Of a DNA stretch of 64,000 nucleotides, positions 21,097-32,656 are shown in pieces. Below the pieces are notes generated by a model that had not been told where the DNA came from, made no database searches, and worked only from the letters and a program-made list of their open reading frames with translations. Every line of letters starts with the position of its first letter. The stretch's first letter is position 1. The stretch spans positions 372,001 to 436,000 of the forward strand of contig JAHLKC010000011.1 of assembly GCA_025449115.1 (NCBI GenBank), given 5' to 3'. A program made the translations under genes and the position numbers. This DNA is from Chytridium lagenaria (Eukaryota > Chytridiomycota > Chytridiomycetes > Chytridiales > Chytridiaceae).

Positions 21097-23408
21097 CTAT
21101 GTCTTTCTGGGCTTACACTCCTCGTCATAGTTCTTGGGAATGGCCTTTTCCATACCCTTCATAAAGGCATCAAGCCTGCAGACCGTAGGATTACCAACAT
21201 AATGAGATCCTTTTATAAAGACAACAGATTCAGTAAAATAAAATAAAATATGGATTGTCCAATCTGAATAAATAAAACAAAAATGTCACCTTTGCTGAAC
21301 ATATTCCAAGACCGAGCGGGACTCCGTTATACCTCACCCTCACGTAATGATCACTCCCATCCGTCACTCTGCCTCCACTCAACCACCTCCATGTATCCAT
21401 CATGAACGAAGCCTTCTCATCCTCCTTCTCAGCCAGCTCAATCGCCACATTCGCCCTAAAATCAGGCACATGTCTCGTCTTCCCTCCGTATCCCTCAAAA
21501 CTCGCCAGCAGCGGCCCAAGAGTCGTATCGCTAAACGAAAAACGTTAACCACCAAAAAATATCTTTTAAAGACAAAAAAAAAGGGCTGCGGTTCATATAA
21601 AATACTTACTGCCCAGAAAAAATCGCAAGCTTTGGTACAGGCCTCTCAGCTTCCCCTGCCTCACTCTGCCACCATCCCTTCTTCTTGTCCACACCCAAAA
21701 CAGGCGACGTGACTCCAGCGTTCAACAACTCCTTCAAATCCGCCAGAAACCTTCCAATCCCCAGCTTTCTCGCTTCATCTCCCCAAGCCTTGTCAAGACC
21801 AGGTGGAGCAGGGGGACCCTGCCCTTCACCGAGCGGAACCGCAAAAATATCCCACCAATACCGCGTCACATATTCCTTTTTTACAACAAACAAACATCAT
21901 CAGCAATCATAGCAAAAAAAAAGAAAAAAAGAAAAGAAAAAAAAAAAGTAAAAACGCGGGCGTTCAAACCTCAAGATCCGCGTAAAGTTTTGTATCAATA
22001 CCCGGGGGAAGTCCCAGCCCCGATCCAAGATGACAAGACGCAAGATCATACGCATGCAACAGCTCCCCGAAATCAACAATCGGCGTTGACCCGCTCCCCG
22101 TGTTCGACTTGTTATTCGAGTTGAAATCCTGCGATGGTGCAGATCGGATGACTTTATCTTGGATTTATCACGAAGAATGTATGGACCGAGACGCTCGACC
22201 ATTGATTTCACCATGCTATTGTGGTCGGAGGTGAGGAGCGAGGCGCCCCGGAATTCTCGGAGCATCTCACCGAGTCTAGGACAAGTCCCGACGGTACGGA
22301 GGGAACCTATTAAAAGTTCATGTAAATGACGCGCCAAGAAATGAGGAGCTTACATGTTGCCCACAGCACGGATGTGAATAACGATATCACCTCCATTGCC
22401 GGGTTCCCTCGTTTCCAGAGGGAACAACCCCGACAACAAATACTGCACACTCTCAATCGTCCTCACATATCCAGTAGACCTCACATACATTTCCTCATCC
22501 CTAAAATGCGCATTTAAATGTTCCGGCAAGAACCCCAATTTCCCAGCATACTGCTCCCTCATGTCCTTCCCGAGTTGAACCAGATTGAGTTTCCCAATAT
22601 CAGTTAATTGACCGGGCTCACTTTATATTTTGTTAGCGGGTAATGTGGAGGGTAAGAGGGAGTTACCAGTCGGTCGTCTCTTTTGCTAACATCTTTTGGA
22701 CCATTCGGAAACGAGGGGTTGGTCGCTGACGTTGCCTTGGATGTATTTGAGGTTGGAAATCTTTGGTGGGATCGAGGGATGAGCGGGAGGAGCAGGGGGT
22801 GAGGATTCAGGGTGTAGTACTGTGTGGAGGGCATGGATGAACGGCTGAGTTTTTATTATGTGTTAGCATTGCATGGAAATAAGGTGTGGTTTTTACCCTC
22901 AATGAGCATTGACTCCAGATATCCGGTCGTAGGTGCTGAGAGGTCGTGTAGTGGATGGGCGTACGTTCTGTATAAACGACGAAAAGTGTTTAGAGGAATG
23001 TGAAGGGAGACATTTTCGATCCTCTTTCCACAACTTGCATTCATGACCCATCCTCAACTCCCCCGCATCTCCATCCAACCATTACGCCATGAGTACTCAT
23101 CAACGCATTGCCTCGTAATCTCTCCATTAACCAAAATCAGCAAACCCACCTCCATGCCTATGAATAAAGATGAGTTGCTTCAACTCCAAACCATCCGGTA
23201 ATGGTGCATCCGCAAACACTCGAAGGTTATCTTCCCTCAAACTCGCGAGCTGTCTTCTGGGACATTTTGGGAGTTTTCGTCTTGAGCGATATTCAGAAGA
23301 GAGAGGACGTCTTTTATGAAATGGGGTTCTGGTTGGGGTTCTGTTCAAAACGAGTGTTGTCAGACGATTTGGTGAGAAACGTGATATGGAGTTCAGCCGA
23401 TCGAACAA
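21097..23408 (-). CDS. Histidine acid phosphatase (branch 2; LPA-phosphatase-like)
   Basis: The phosphohistidine motif RHGERTP is assembled across an intron from LKQLIFIHRHG (exon ending near 23149) and the exon starting near 22966. Then come EPGQLTDIGKLNLVQLGKDM, the family block YVRSTGYVRTIESVQYLLSG with LFP, TCPRLGEMLREF, and the catalytic HDTT formed across the 21540-21605 intron. The last exon ends at TAG 21097-21099. The architecture matches branch-2 histidine phosphatases such as lysophosphatidic acid phosphatase ACP6, which remove phosphate through a histidine intermediate. No in-frame ATG is visible before the first motif, so the start is open (23408 is only the limit of the open frame). 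Breaks occur at the T run 22694-22697 and near 22150. It is divergent from the CDF transporter gene. Confidence 0.85.
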
Positions 23409-23788
23409 AAACTTTGGGAAATCGATTCGTGGTAGGGCTTTGACGAGTGATTTTTTGGCGGTGACATTATAATATCAGGTGAAGAATATCCTCATGAATC
23501 ATCGCGGCATTTCTTTCATGTTATTGCAGAACGACTCGTGAAAGTAGTTGAAGATACTTTCACACTGAAGATGTTGGAAGGCTACTAAAAATATGGTATC
23601 GCGGGATTTTAGAATATTTAAAAGCATACGTCGACATTGCGCACGCGAATTTGAAGAGCGACATGGAGGTATGGAGTTGATAAACGCGTATTTATACTTA
23701 ATAACACTGTTGCAAAGGCTATAGTTGTTACGGTCTACTTGGAACTGCATCCGACAAACCTCGTGAGAAAAAATTCCAACCCATCGGC
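23409..23788. other. Intergenic, divergent promoters
   Basis: Between the phosphatase (-) and CDF transporter (+). It may contain the missing first exon of the phosphatase; I could not identify it. Confidence 0.4.
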
Positions 23789-25844
23789 ATGCTCTCCGCA
23801 TCTCTACGACGGATTCACAACCACCGTCCCAGCCTTCTCCTCATCAGCTCCCTCTCGCTCCCCCTCCCCTCCATCTCCCTCCATCTCCGTCACAACCTCA
23901 CCACTTCCACCCTCCGTCCCTTTCATTCCACCCCGTTCCGTCTCCACGATCACCACCACGATCACCACCACCATGACCTCATTGACCGTCCTCTAAGGAA
24001 GGGACGAGGATTACGGTGATTGGACTTGCGAGTAATGTTGCGTTGACGGTTGGGAAGGGGGTTGGAGGGTTATGTGGGGGTCGGCGAGTTTGTTGGCGGA
24101 TGCGGTGCATTCTTTGTTGGATCTTGTGAGGTGAGATGGGAATATAAAAGGTGGTGTTTGAGGTAGTTTGATGATTTGGGCGGGAATTTTGGGGGGGATT
24201 ATTAATAAGAGTCCTTCCTTATTTTTTCCTTAAATCTTTTTTTTGAATACCTTTTCGCATTACTCCCAGACTAATTACACATTTCTAATTTTCGTGAATG
24301 AATATTCTCTAACTATTTTGATTGCTTTATGCAGCGACTTTGTAACCCTCTTCACGTTTCGAAAAGCAAGATCAGGCCGCGACGCTCTCTTCCCCTACGT
24401 AAGGGCTCCTCCGCCTCGAAACCCCTCTAACCTCCCCCACAGGGCTACGGCAAACTCGAACCCCTCGGCTCTCTCACCATCTCCGGCATCCTCCTCTTTG
24501 GCGGTCTCGGCACCGGCTACCACTCCCTAGACCTCCTCCGCACCCTCCTCCTGACAACCCCACCCTTCCCGACCGACACCCTCCTCCTCACCACGCCGTC
24601 CCTCTTGTCCGTGTTAGCGTTTGCAGCGATCGCAGCGAGCATTGCTGTCAAGGAGATACTGTTTTGGACGACGATGAAGGTGGCGAAACGGACGGGGAGT
24701 GATGTGCTTATGGCGAATGCTTGGCATCATCGTGCGGATTCGGTGAGTAGTTTTGTGGCGTTGGTAGGGGTTGGAGGGGCCGTGGTGGGGATGCCGATCT
24801 TGGATCCGGTGGGAGGGATTTTGGTGTCAGGTGAGAAAAGTTTATTGTATTTCTTGTATAGATTACACGTGTTCTATATTCTATAGATTCATATTTTTGA
24901 CAAGATGTGTTATTTACCTTATTTTCAATTCCTTTTCTTTTCTTCTTTTTATTATTTGCTCGTGTTTTTCAAATCATTTGATATGTCTCTTGTTCATACG
25001 TGCTGCCATTTTTTGTGTTCTTTTAATCGTGTTCGTTATTCATCTCATTTTACGTTCTTCCGTGATATTCCTCAGGTCTCATCGTTCAAGCCAGTCTCAC
25101 CATGCTCTTCCCCGCCCTCCGTGAACTCGTCGACCGCGCACCTCAAGACATTCTTACAAAAGCCACAGCCATTCTCACTGAAGTGCAACAGCAAGAACGC
25201 AACATCATCGCCTTTAATTCCGTGCGAGGTCGAAAAATGGGACCCGATCTATTTATTGATTTGCAGTTGCAGGTGAACCCTAGGATCAGCGTGTCGCAGT
25301 CACATCAGGTAAATCACAAAAACTTCCGTAAACTTCAGGGTTTTTTTTTTAATGGGATATAGATTTCAGAGAATGTGAGGTATGCGATTTTAACAAAAGT
25401 ACCGAGGGTCACTGAGGTTTTGATTCATGTGGATGTGGAGGAGGTAGGATTGCGTTGCTTTTTTATGTTGAATGACGTTTTCAGCATGATCACACCGATA
25501 CCCCTATTTCCACGCCCCTCGCGACCAGTAAAATCGAGCACGACATTGCCACCTTTGCCATGTCCCAATCCCACCACGAAGTCAAGAAAATCACGCATCT
25601 CCATGTTCATTTCCTTGCAGTAAGCCCGTCCCCCCTTTTTCCCACCGGTGACTGATTTTGTTTTTATTTTTGTTAGGGTGGTCTTGAAGTCGATGCGGAG
25701 ATTATCCCTGTGAGGGCTGACGCGATATCGTTTTTAGAGGCTGTGGGTGTCGCGAAACGGTTTAGGGACAAGTTGATGGAGTATGAGGGGGTTGTAGGAG
25801 CCGATGTGCATTTGGAGGCGACGGAACATGGGGGGAAAAGTTGA
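23789..25844 (+). CDS. Cation diffusion facilitator, mitochondrial Mmt1/2-like
   Basis: CDF transporters exchange divalent metals for protons. The N-terminus (MLSASLRRIHNH) is basic and Ser-rich like a mitochondrial presequence and is followed by a His-rich stretch (HDHHHDHHHHD). The membrane domain has VIGLASNVALTVGKGVGG, SASLLADAVHSLLDLV, the YGYGKLEPLGSL block, NAWHHRADSVSS and DPVGGILVSG, all diagnostic for the family and closest to the Mmt1/2 and SLC30A9 group. A cytosolic-type C-terminal domain follows. Exons: 23789-24130, 24335-24398, 24443-24830, 25076-25308, 25363-25443, 25485-25619, 25677-25844. Two one-base breaks lie in exon 1 near 24009 and in the G run 24076-24080. Iron or zinc as substrate cannot be decided from sequence. 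Confidence 0.9.
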
Positions 25845-26056
25845 TTGTGATGAATTGGATACCTCATGATGATGGTTTTTTTGGTTTTTTGGGGTTGGTT
25901 TATTGGCCAAGTTGATGTGGGAAAGATGATGGACGAGTTTTTATCTTGATGGACTCTGAATATAGTTATCCTTGGATTTATTGGCATTGGTCCGCGTTCT
26001 ATATTATCATACTACCATCCGCAAGTACACAAGATATAAGTCGCTCCCACCAATTC

Positions 26057-27926
26057 TCATTTCGGTTTGCATGCAGTATAGTTTACAATAATGAATGGAA
26101 TGAATACCCATTCACATATCTTAAAGTCCACACAAATTATTAAGGTTATTCTATTAATCCCATCACAAACCTCACAGCCCCCACCCAACATCTCCAACTG
26201 ATTCTCCAAAATCTCCAACGCACCTTCCACCAATACCCCACAACACCACCCCACAAACCCCCCAGCCCCTTCCTTATCCACCGCATCCAACACCAACGCA
26301 ATCCCATCCCCATCATTATCCATCGTCACGTACTTCTGTTTCAGCAAGGCGATCAAAAGTCGTTCCACCATGTCTTTGTTGGATTCAAGGGGCGCGCCGT
26401 GGAGATGGGACCGCCAGAGGGTGAGATGCGGGGTGATGGAGGGGGACTTTTGGGAGGAGGAGAAGAAGGGGAAAGAGAGGAGGTGGAGAGCGGTGATGAG
26501 GCGGAAACAGTCTTCGTTTTTGCGGAGAGAGTAGTCACTGGGAATAATGAAAAGAGTAAGGGAACCGTGTAGCGAACCGAGACAACGAAAAAAAAAAGGT
26601 TGAAATAAAGAACAGAACATGAGAAAAGGGGGGAGTCTAAAAAAAATAGAGGAGAAGACGTGACGAAAAGAATAAAGACTGACCCATATAATCCTTGATC
26701 CTTTAATTCCCCGAAACATCATCTCTGCCAACCCTTTCGCTGTATCCATCGGAAACCTCATCCCAATCACCTCCTCATCCATACTCACGCAATCCAGCGG
26801 ATTCCGGTGTACAACGAACCCATACTCGGCCATCAATGTGGCATTATCATGAGGTCCGTAATTGATGAATGCTTCAGATCCTCTTTTACAACCGTCCAGA
26901 GTAACGATGCGGAAGGGTTAGGGAGCATGGGTGAAGCGGTAGGAGAGGTCGGAACGGTAAGGGCTTTTGGGTCGTGGAGGATAGAGGAGCCGGCTTGGAT
27001 GCGGGTTGTCGGGTTGTGGTTGAGCATGTCGAGGAAGGGGGCGAGAGCTATTGTTGGGATGCCTTTGGGGGAGATGGATGCGCGGGATGAAGGAACCGGT
27101 GTTGAGGGAGACGCTGCGTGTGTTAACTAATCAATATATTAACAATCGACGTAGGCTATAAACCGTTTTCTCATAAAAGTATAACCGCATCATAATATTT
27201 AGGAGTGAATTGTCTTACCTACTAGCCAACCCCATTTAAACCTCGCAGGATCCAACTTCCACCCAACCCCTCTCAAAAAACGCCTTTGCAGCCTCAAAAT
27301 CATTTGCAATAGTCTTCCTCTGTCTCTCCGCCGCATCCCTCACCAATTTGGCAACCGAATCAACACATCTGGTGGAAGATTCACGGCAACGCATCCAAAG
27401 TCCTTTGGGAGGATTTTGACGTAACTCTCCCACTCCTTGAATGGTGGTAATTGACTCATTTTAGGATCTACCGCTGCAGCAAGGAATAAGGCGAGGATGC
27501 ATGTTCCGATAATGGTAGCCTTTGGCAGAGAGTTTGTTTTTAAAGGCTTTGTTGGAGGTTTCGATGGTTATGAGGAGGTGGAGGGGAGTTCGATAAGGAT
27601 ACCGCCTGGCTGATAATGCTGTGTTAATGGAATTAAATATAAGCTAACATACTTCACCTCAATGTCTTTTGTAGCCATAAGACCTCTTCCGGTATCTTTT
27701 GCATCCATTAGAATATCCTCATGTCGGGACAGCTTACCTCTAAATGTCGCTAATGTCAAACATTGTTTTGGCATCTTCTTTCCTTTCAACCATTTCCAAA
27801 ACTCCTCCCATACTGGATCATCTTTTACAACGCAACCCCCTTGCTTCTCTAATTTCGTTGCTGGTGGTGGTGGTGGCTTCACCCGTTGCTGTCGACGAGG
27901 TTTGACGATGTCGACGGTCCCCACCA
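26057..27926 (-). CDS. SET-domain lysine methyltransferase (RKM/SETD-like)
   Basis: Segments show the split SET domain of cytosolic protein methyltransferases: DTGRGLMATKDIE followed by GGILIELP (start of SET), LLITIETSNKAF, WESYVKILPKDFG, then after an insert PFLDMLNHNPTTRIQAG and FINYGPHDNATLMAEYGFV, which carry the AdoMet-binding Asn-His and catalytic Tyr. A Rubisco-LSMT-like C-terminal domain of about 200 residues follows. The chosen start is the ATG at 27926 (MVGTVDIVKPRR). Introns with GT-AG ends occur near 27605-27645 and 26540-26690. Frame breaks are present after GGILIELP. Substrate is unknown; fungal relatives methylate ribosomal proteins or elongation factors. Confidence 0.82.
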
Positions 27927-28030
27927 TCTCAAAAATTTCAACAGTTGCAACACAAAGAAAACTTGTCAGAACAAACGAAACAATCAATTGCGACAAACCC
28001 AGAACCGGTCTCTCCCTTACACCCACCATC
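27927..28030. promoter_or_regulatory. Shared bidirectional promoter
   Basis: Only 104 bases separate the starts of the SET gene (-) and the C2orf81-like gene (+). If the SET gene used an upstream ATG at 28032, the two start codons would overlap in a CATG. No TATA box stands out. Confidence 0.5.
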
Positions 28031-29953
28031 ATGACGCAAAAGGACGATTACCTGGCGATTGTGGATCAGGAGGAAGGAGAACTTTTGGCCATCAGTCTTA
28101 TTGAGGAGATATTGACGAGAGGGCAGGAAGTGTTGTTTGAGAAACATATTGAGAGTCAGGTTTTGCCTTATGCTGTGCAGTTTGCGAGAGATACGATCTT
28201 GACGATTGTGCAGGTATAGTATCGACATGAAAGATTGCTTTTGGGTTTACTCTTATTTTATTTGGTTTTCGTATTAGCAACTGCTTCTTCTTTGTGTTTT
28301 TTTTTGCTTGCCATGTTTGGTTGATGGCCATTTTCCTGTTTATCGTGCCTTAGTGGGAGTTTTTCAAACGAGATCCTGGAGATGTTGATCCACAAACATG
28401 GCTTCCAGACGAAGGTATACACTATAAAATCCCTCGAATATTTTTTACAACGAAGGCTTGTTTTGATATGAACCTCGTTTTATCATTAGAACCTCAACCC
28501 GCTATCATCGATTCATGGGCCCGCGGTGCCGTCCCATTCGATCCCAACCACCCCCTGTTCCACCAACCCCTAAAAAAGTCATCGAACCCACAACCCCCAT
28601 AACAGCCTCCCAAGTCTCCCTCCTCTCCGTCTCCAACAATGGAGTAGGAAGGTAATCATACCCTCCCAAAAAAAAACCCTTCACTAAACCCACCCCTCCA
28701 CACATTTAGACCAAGCATGAACCAACCCATGAAAGCTTCCGCCATTTCACTAGGTTCCGTTAAAGACAAAAAAGTATGATCCCTCCTCTGTTTAGGTACA
28801 TTTAACCCATTTTCATAAATAGCGTTCAGATTACTCCATCAACAGTTCATCCTCTGCTAAACTCGGAAGCCGTACAGTCCAACGTCCCGGTTCAACCCGT
28901 CGACCCGGTAACATCCCAAACGACCCAGACCCCCAACAAGCCGCGTCGTCTCTCGCCGAACAAGCCATCATAGAGGTTTGCCCCGCCTCCGCTTTCTTTA
29001 CTAAACCGTTTTATAAAGGAAAACAAAAAAACCCTCACCCGCATCCAAAATATTGAAAAGGACGGTGGAAAAGTCGACGTTGGGTACGATAACGACGGCA
29101 AAGTCATCCTCGTCAGAAAAGCAGTCCCCAGCAAACTCCTCACACAAGGGTACCCCCCCCCCCCCTTACCCTATTTTGATTTCTCACACCTTTTTTTTTT
29201 TTGCGTTTCCCCTAGAGTGAAAATCAAAGTCTTTAACGAAAGCCTCGTCCAAGCCCCAAAACCCATCATCTCCAACGATCTCACCTCCTCCCGTCTCCAA
29301 CTCCTCACTAAATCCGTCGGCGATCGCACCGTCACCGGCATCTCACGAACCGTCGGCGAACTATCCAATCGAAAGGCAATGAGTCGGACCACCGTGAACA
29401 TTGGGAGCACGTCAAGCGTGAACTCGGTGTCGAGTGCAGCAGGTTTCGTACCCGATACCGTGTTGGATATCCCGCTCTTGGTAACTCCCTACCTTCTGTT
29501 TCTTTAACGCGCTTTCAGGCTGATACCATGCGTCTCGCACCGGGTGTGACGCTACGAGAAGGTGATATAGTGAAACGCGGCGCGCCAATAAGTCGAAAGG
29601 TCAACCCCCCCCCATAATCTTCTTCATCACTAACACCTTCCACAGGAACGTCCACCCCAAACAACCTACCCCTCCTACCATCGCACTGAAACCGTTCCAG
29701 CCGTCGACCCCATCCTCTCCCAAGTTTTAAGTAAAGCCAAACCAACTCTTCGTCCCATTCCATTCCCGGTGATAGCGGTAGGAGCGGGTGGAGATCGAGG
29801 GATGAACGATAATGTAATGCAACCCCTGTTCAATCGTGACGTTTCTTTTTTCGCTAACAAGGATGTTTTTATAATTAGTATTCCCGACTTCCTGATATCA
29901 AACAAGATCAACCTCAAATCGAGCCCATGCGAACAGTGGCGCAAGCACAGTAA
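28031..29953 (+). CDS. C2orf81/DUF4639-like protein
   Basis: The N-terminus is conserved-looking: VDQEEGELLAISLIEEILT, FEKHIESQVLPYAVQFARD, ILTIVQ, then across two introns WEFFKRDPGDVDPQTWLPDE, EPQPAIIDSWARGAVP. As I recall, the same order of acidic helix, WxxxxRDPG, W-L-P-D-E-E-P and DSWARG occurs in the vertebrate C2orf81 family (DUF4639), of unknown function; the match is from memory. The remainder is Pro/Ser-rich and disordered, with short exons, ending at TAA 29951-29953 after an intron starting near 29815. Exons one to three: 28031-28213, 28354-28414 and from about 28492. A one-base break lies in CCC at 28533-28535. Families of this kind are kept in organisms with cilia or flagella, but I cannot prove a flagellar role here. 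Confidence 0.55.
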
Positions 29954-30181
29954 CCGCACATCCCCATCCCCCTCAAAACAAAAAAAAAAAGGATTTGAAC
30001 AGCAAGATATTTGCTTTTCCTTCAAACTCTATTTTGTTTTTTTAAATGTACATAGATATGAGTCAGTGCTTTCGCCATTGTTTTCTTTCTTTCATTCGTA
30101 TAAAAAAAAAGGAAGGAGGTGGGGTTTGGTATACAATTTGTTTGACAAAAAAGGTGCCAGAAGAAAATATGTTACGATATT

Positions 30182-32001
30182 TCAGTAAGTTAGGACTTCT
30201 TGAGCTTCCACCTCCTCTCTTGAATTAATCGACGTCCAATCCGGTACCTTCCGATCCCTCAAATACCCTTCCCTCAACACCTCCACCCCCCCATTTTTAA
30301 TAGACCCCACCAAAGATCCTAAAAAAACAAAAAAAAACAAACAATCAACACACCATAAAAAAAAAAGTAAAAAGAGTCCATACCTCCAATCCATGATAAA
30401 CAGTTTGACATAAACACCGTCTTGATGATCTTGACTTTTGTCGATAATCGTTTGATCTTTGTGTATTGTGGGGAGGTTTCGAGGAGTTGTTTGAAATGCT
30501 CCAAGAGACGGGCTTGGAAACCGGGGAGCATGGCGGTTCCGCCTGCGAGGAGAATGTTTTCCATCATCTCTGTCCTGATATCGATCGGACACTGAAACGA
30601 GAAAAAAAATAGGTTAAAAACAAAGGAACGATAAAATGAAAACAATATTTTGCAAAAAAGTAACGGACTATAGTCTGTGAAAGGATGAATGGGGGCGAAC
30701 AAAGACTTCAAAGAATAAAGAAAGGAGTAACAGGAAAAAAAGGGAAACCGCGAGAGAAAGACGTGGCAATATATAAAAAGAAACAAGGAAAGGCAGGACA
30801 TCTATACCTTTAATATCGCATCCAACGCAATCGACGCCAACGCTCTCCCCATCATCATCCCCCTCAAACAAAATCTCCGCCGCCCTCTCCCTCACCCACC
30901 CAGGCACCCCAACCCTCTCCCCACCCCCAAACCTCCACGTCACACCAGCAACCTCACTCCGATAAATCGTATAAGGTATCGCCCGTTCACGGTACGGATA
31001 AACCAACTCCCGATTCTCCCCACTCACATCCATAATCTGCGGAAACCTCCCCACAAAACATATCCTCGCCTTCATATCCTCCCACATCTCAGGGGGAACG
31101 GCGTCAACATCCATGTGGACGTCTTGAGGCGTGCCGTGGTTTCGGATCAGGAGTTTGAGACGGTGCGTCACGGATTGACCGGCTTTGGGAATCGTTTTGA
31201 GGTTGTGGAGGAGGGGACGGCCTTCGTAAAACTGGGGTATACAACGTTATTCATGGAACGTCAGACTTCATTCACTTACAGGTACAACTGTTGTTTCGAG
31301 ATGCCCTGAATCAATCACCAACCCACTCATTTTCCCCGCCGTCATGAGCGCAAGTAAACCAGAATGAATAAACGTAATCGATGGCACCTATTTCATTTTC
31401 ATTTAAAAAAACAGCTTAAAGACGTCAACAAAATGCCCACCACCTTACCTGCAAGATCTCAAATAAAATCCCAACAATCATATTCTTGATGCGAACAGGC
31501 AGCAAACGGATTCTCACAAATAATCACCTTGCGTTGTTTCGGGATCCGTCAACAGATACCTACAACCAAACATCAGCCTTCTTCCCAAACCCGCACAAAT
31601 GTAATTTACTTATTATACACCGCCTGCAATGATACGCCAACACTTTTTTCCTTAACTCATCTAACGCCGAGTCCATCGAGAGTTGATAAAGGCTAGTCGA
31701 CTGAATAAACATTTTAATCAGATAAAAGCGAGATGGGTTGGTTTTACTTTACTCCCCATCCTTGCAAACTCCTGGGATCCCAAGTGAGGAACAGGGAGGG
31801 TGAAGGGGATGATGTGTCGTGGTTTGTGTTCGCCGGAAAGACCGCATTTGATGTATTGAGAACCAATGTCGAGGACCACACGATCCTCGTAACCTGATGA
31901 ATGATGTGTGAGTGTGGTATGGGGGGGGAGGTGGGGTAAAGGGGTTGTTGCATGGCTGCGTTGACTGTACCGTAGATGGAATGCCGTCTTGGGAGGCTCA
32001 T
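30182..32001 (-). CDS. ARP10: Actin-related protein Arp10 (dynactin pointed-end subunit)
   Basis: Dynactin Arp10/Arp11 caps the pointed end of the Arp1 filament and helps dynein recruit cargo. The first phosphate-binding strand is YEDRVVLDIGSQYIKCGLSG, then KPRHIIP. SLYQLSMDSALDELRKKVL, VIICENPF, GLVIDSGHLETTVVP and the C-terminal CPIDIRTEMMENILLAGGT, AMLPGF, and SNCLSWIGG match the family. The start is placed at ATG 32001 (MSLPRRHSIYG); a C run near 31921-31928 then shifts the frame before the actin fold. Other breaks are near 31500 and 31526. It is a divergent actin relative; ATP-binding motifs are weak, as usual for this subunit. Downstream of Crz1-like gene, same strand. Confidence 0.85.
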
Positions 32002-32656
32002 GGTTATTTTTTGATGAAAAAATGTTTCTCACGTCCGACACCTAATGCGCATGTTGGGAAAGCCGTCAAACAACTCGCTGAGGGACTAATCTGTTTCTTT
32101 TACTTTTTATTGCAAACAAAAGAGGAGCAAACACACAAAAAACACCAATGACACTACTTAAAGATGAGGTGATGGGGCAAGGAAACACCAACAAAGCAAA
32201 AAAAAAAAAAAGGGAAGAAAAAACAAAAGAGCGCTCCACACCAATCCGCAACAAAAGGATGCGAAAAGTGCAAGAGGGCGAGGTTAACTTGGAGACAATA
32301 CGTAAATACAGAGATATAGGAGGGACTCAAATGGAAAGAAAAGAAAAAAAAAACAAACAACAACAAACCGATGGAAAGAGACGGAGGGTGATGATCATAT
32401 CTCGCGAAAAACTAGGGATGCAAATGATGGAGGTTCAAGTCAAAGAGACAAGAGAGGGTAATTTGAATAAGTATAGAGAGGAGCAATGTGAAGAGCAATA
32501 CTGAAACGGCAACAATCACGACTAAAACGAGAAGAGAGAGAAAAAGGAAAAGGGGCCATTGCAAAAACTAAAGAACGAAAAAAACACTCAAGCAATAATT
32601 AGAGAGGTCCAAAAAGGCAACGACGGCAAATCAAGCAATAGGAGGAAAGAGTTTCA
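32002..32656. other. Intergenic, A-rich
   Basis: Purine-rich spacer with many A runs. Open frames such as 32148-32504 (+) have Lys/Glu-dominated translations typical of A-rich DNA, so I call no gene. Contains the Crz1-like gene's 3' flank and the Arp10 promoter. Confidence 0.6.

Noticed and set aside
26353..26538. Short Ser/Pro-rich minus frame inside the SET gene span
   Set aside because: It is a shifted shadow of the SET protein's C-terminal domain.
32148..32504. 118-codon Lys/Glu-rich open frame
   Set aside because: The composition is what A-rich DNA gives by chance; the minus strand carries the flank of the Arp10 and Crz1-like genes.
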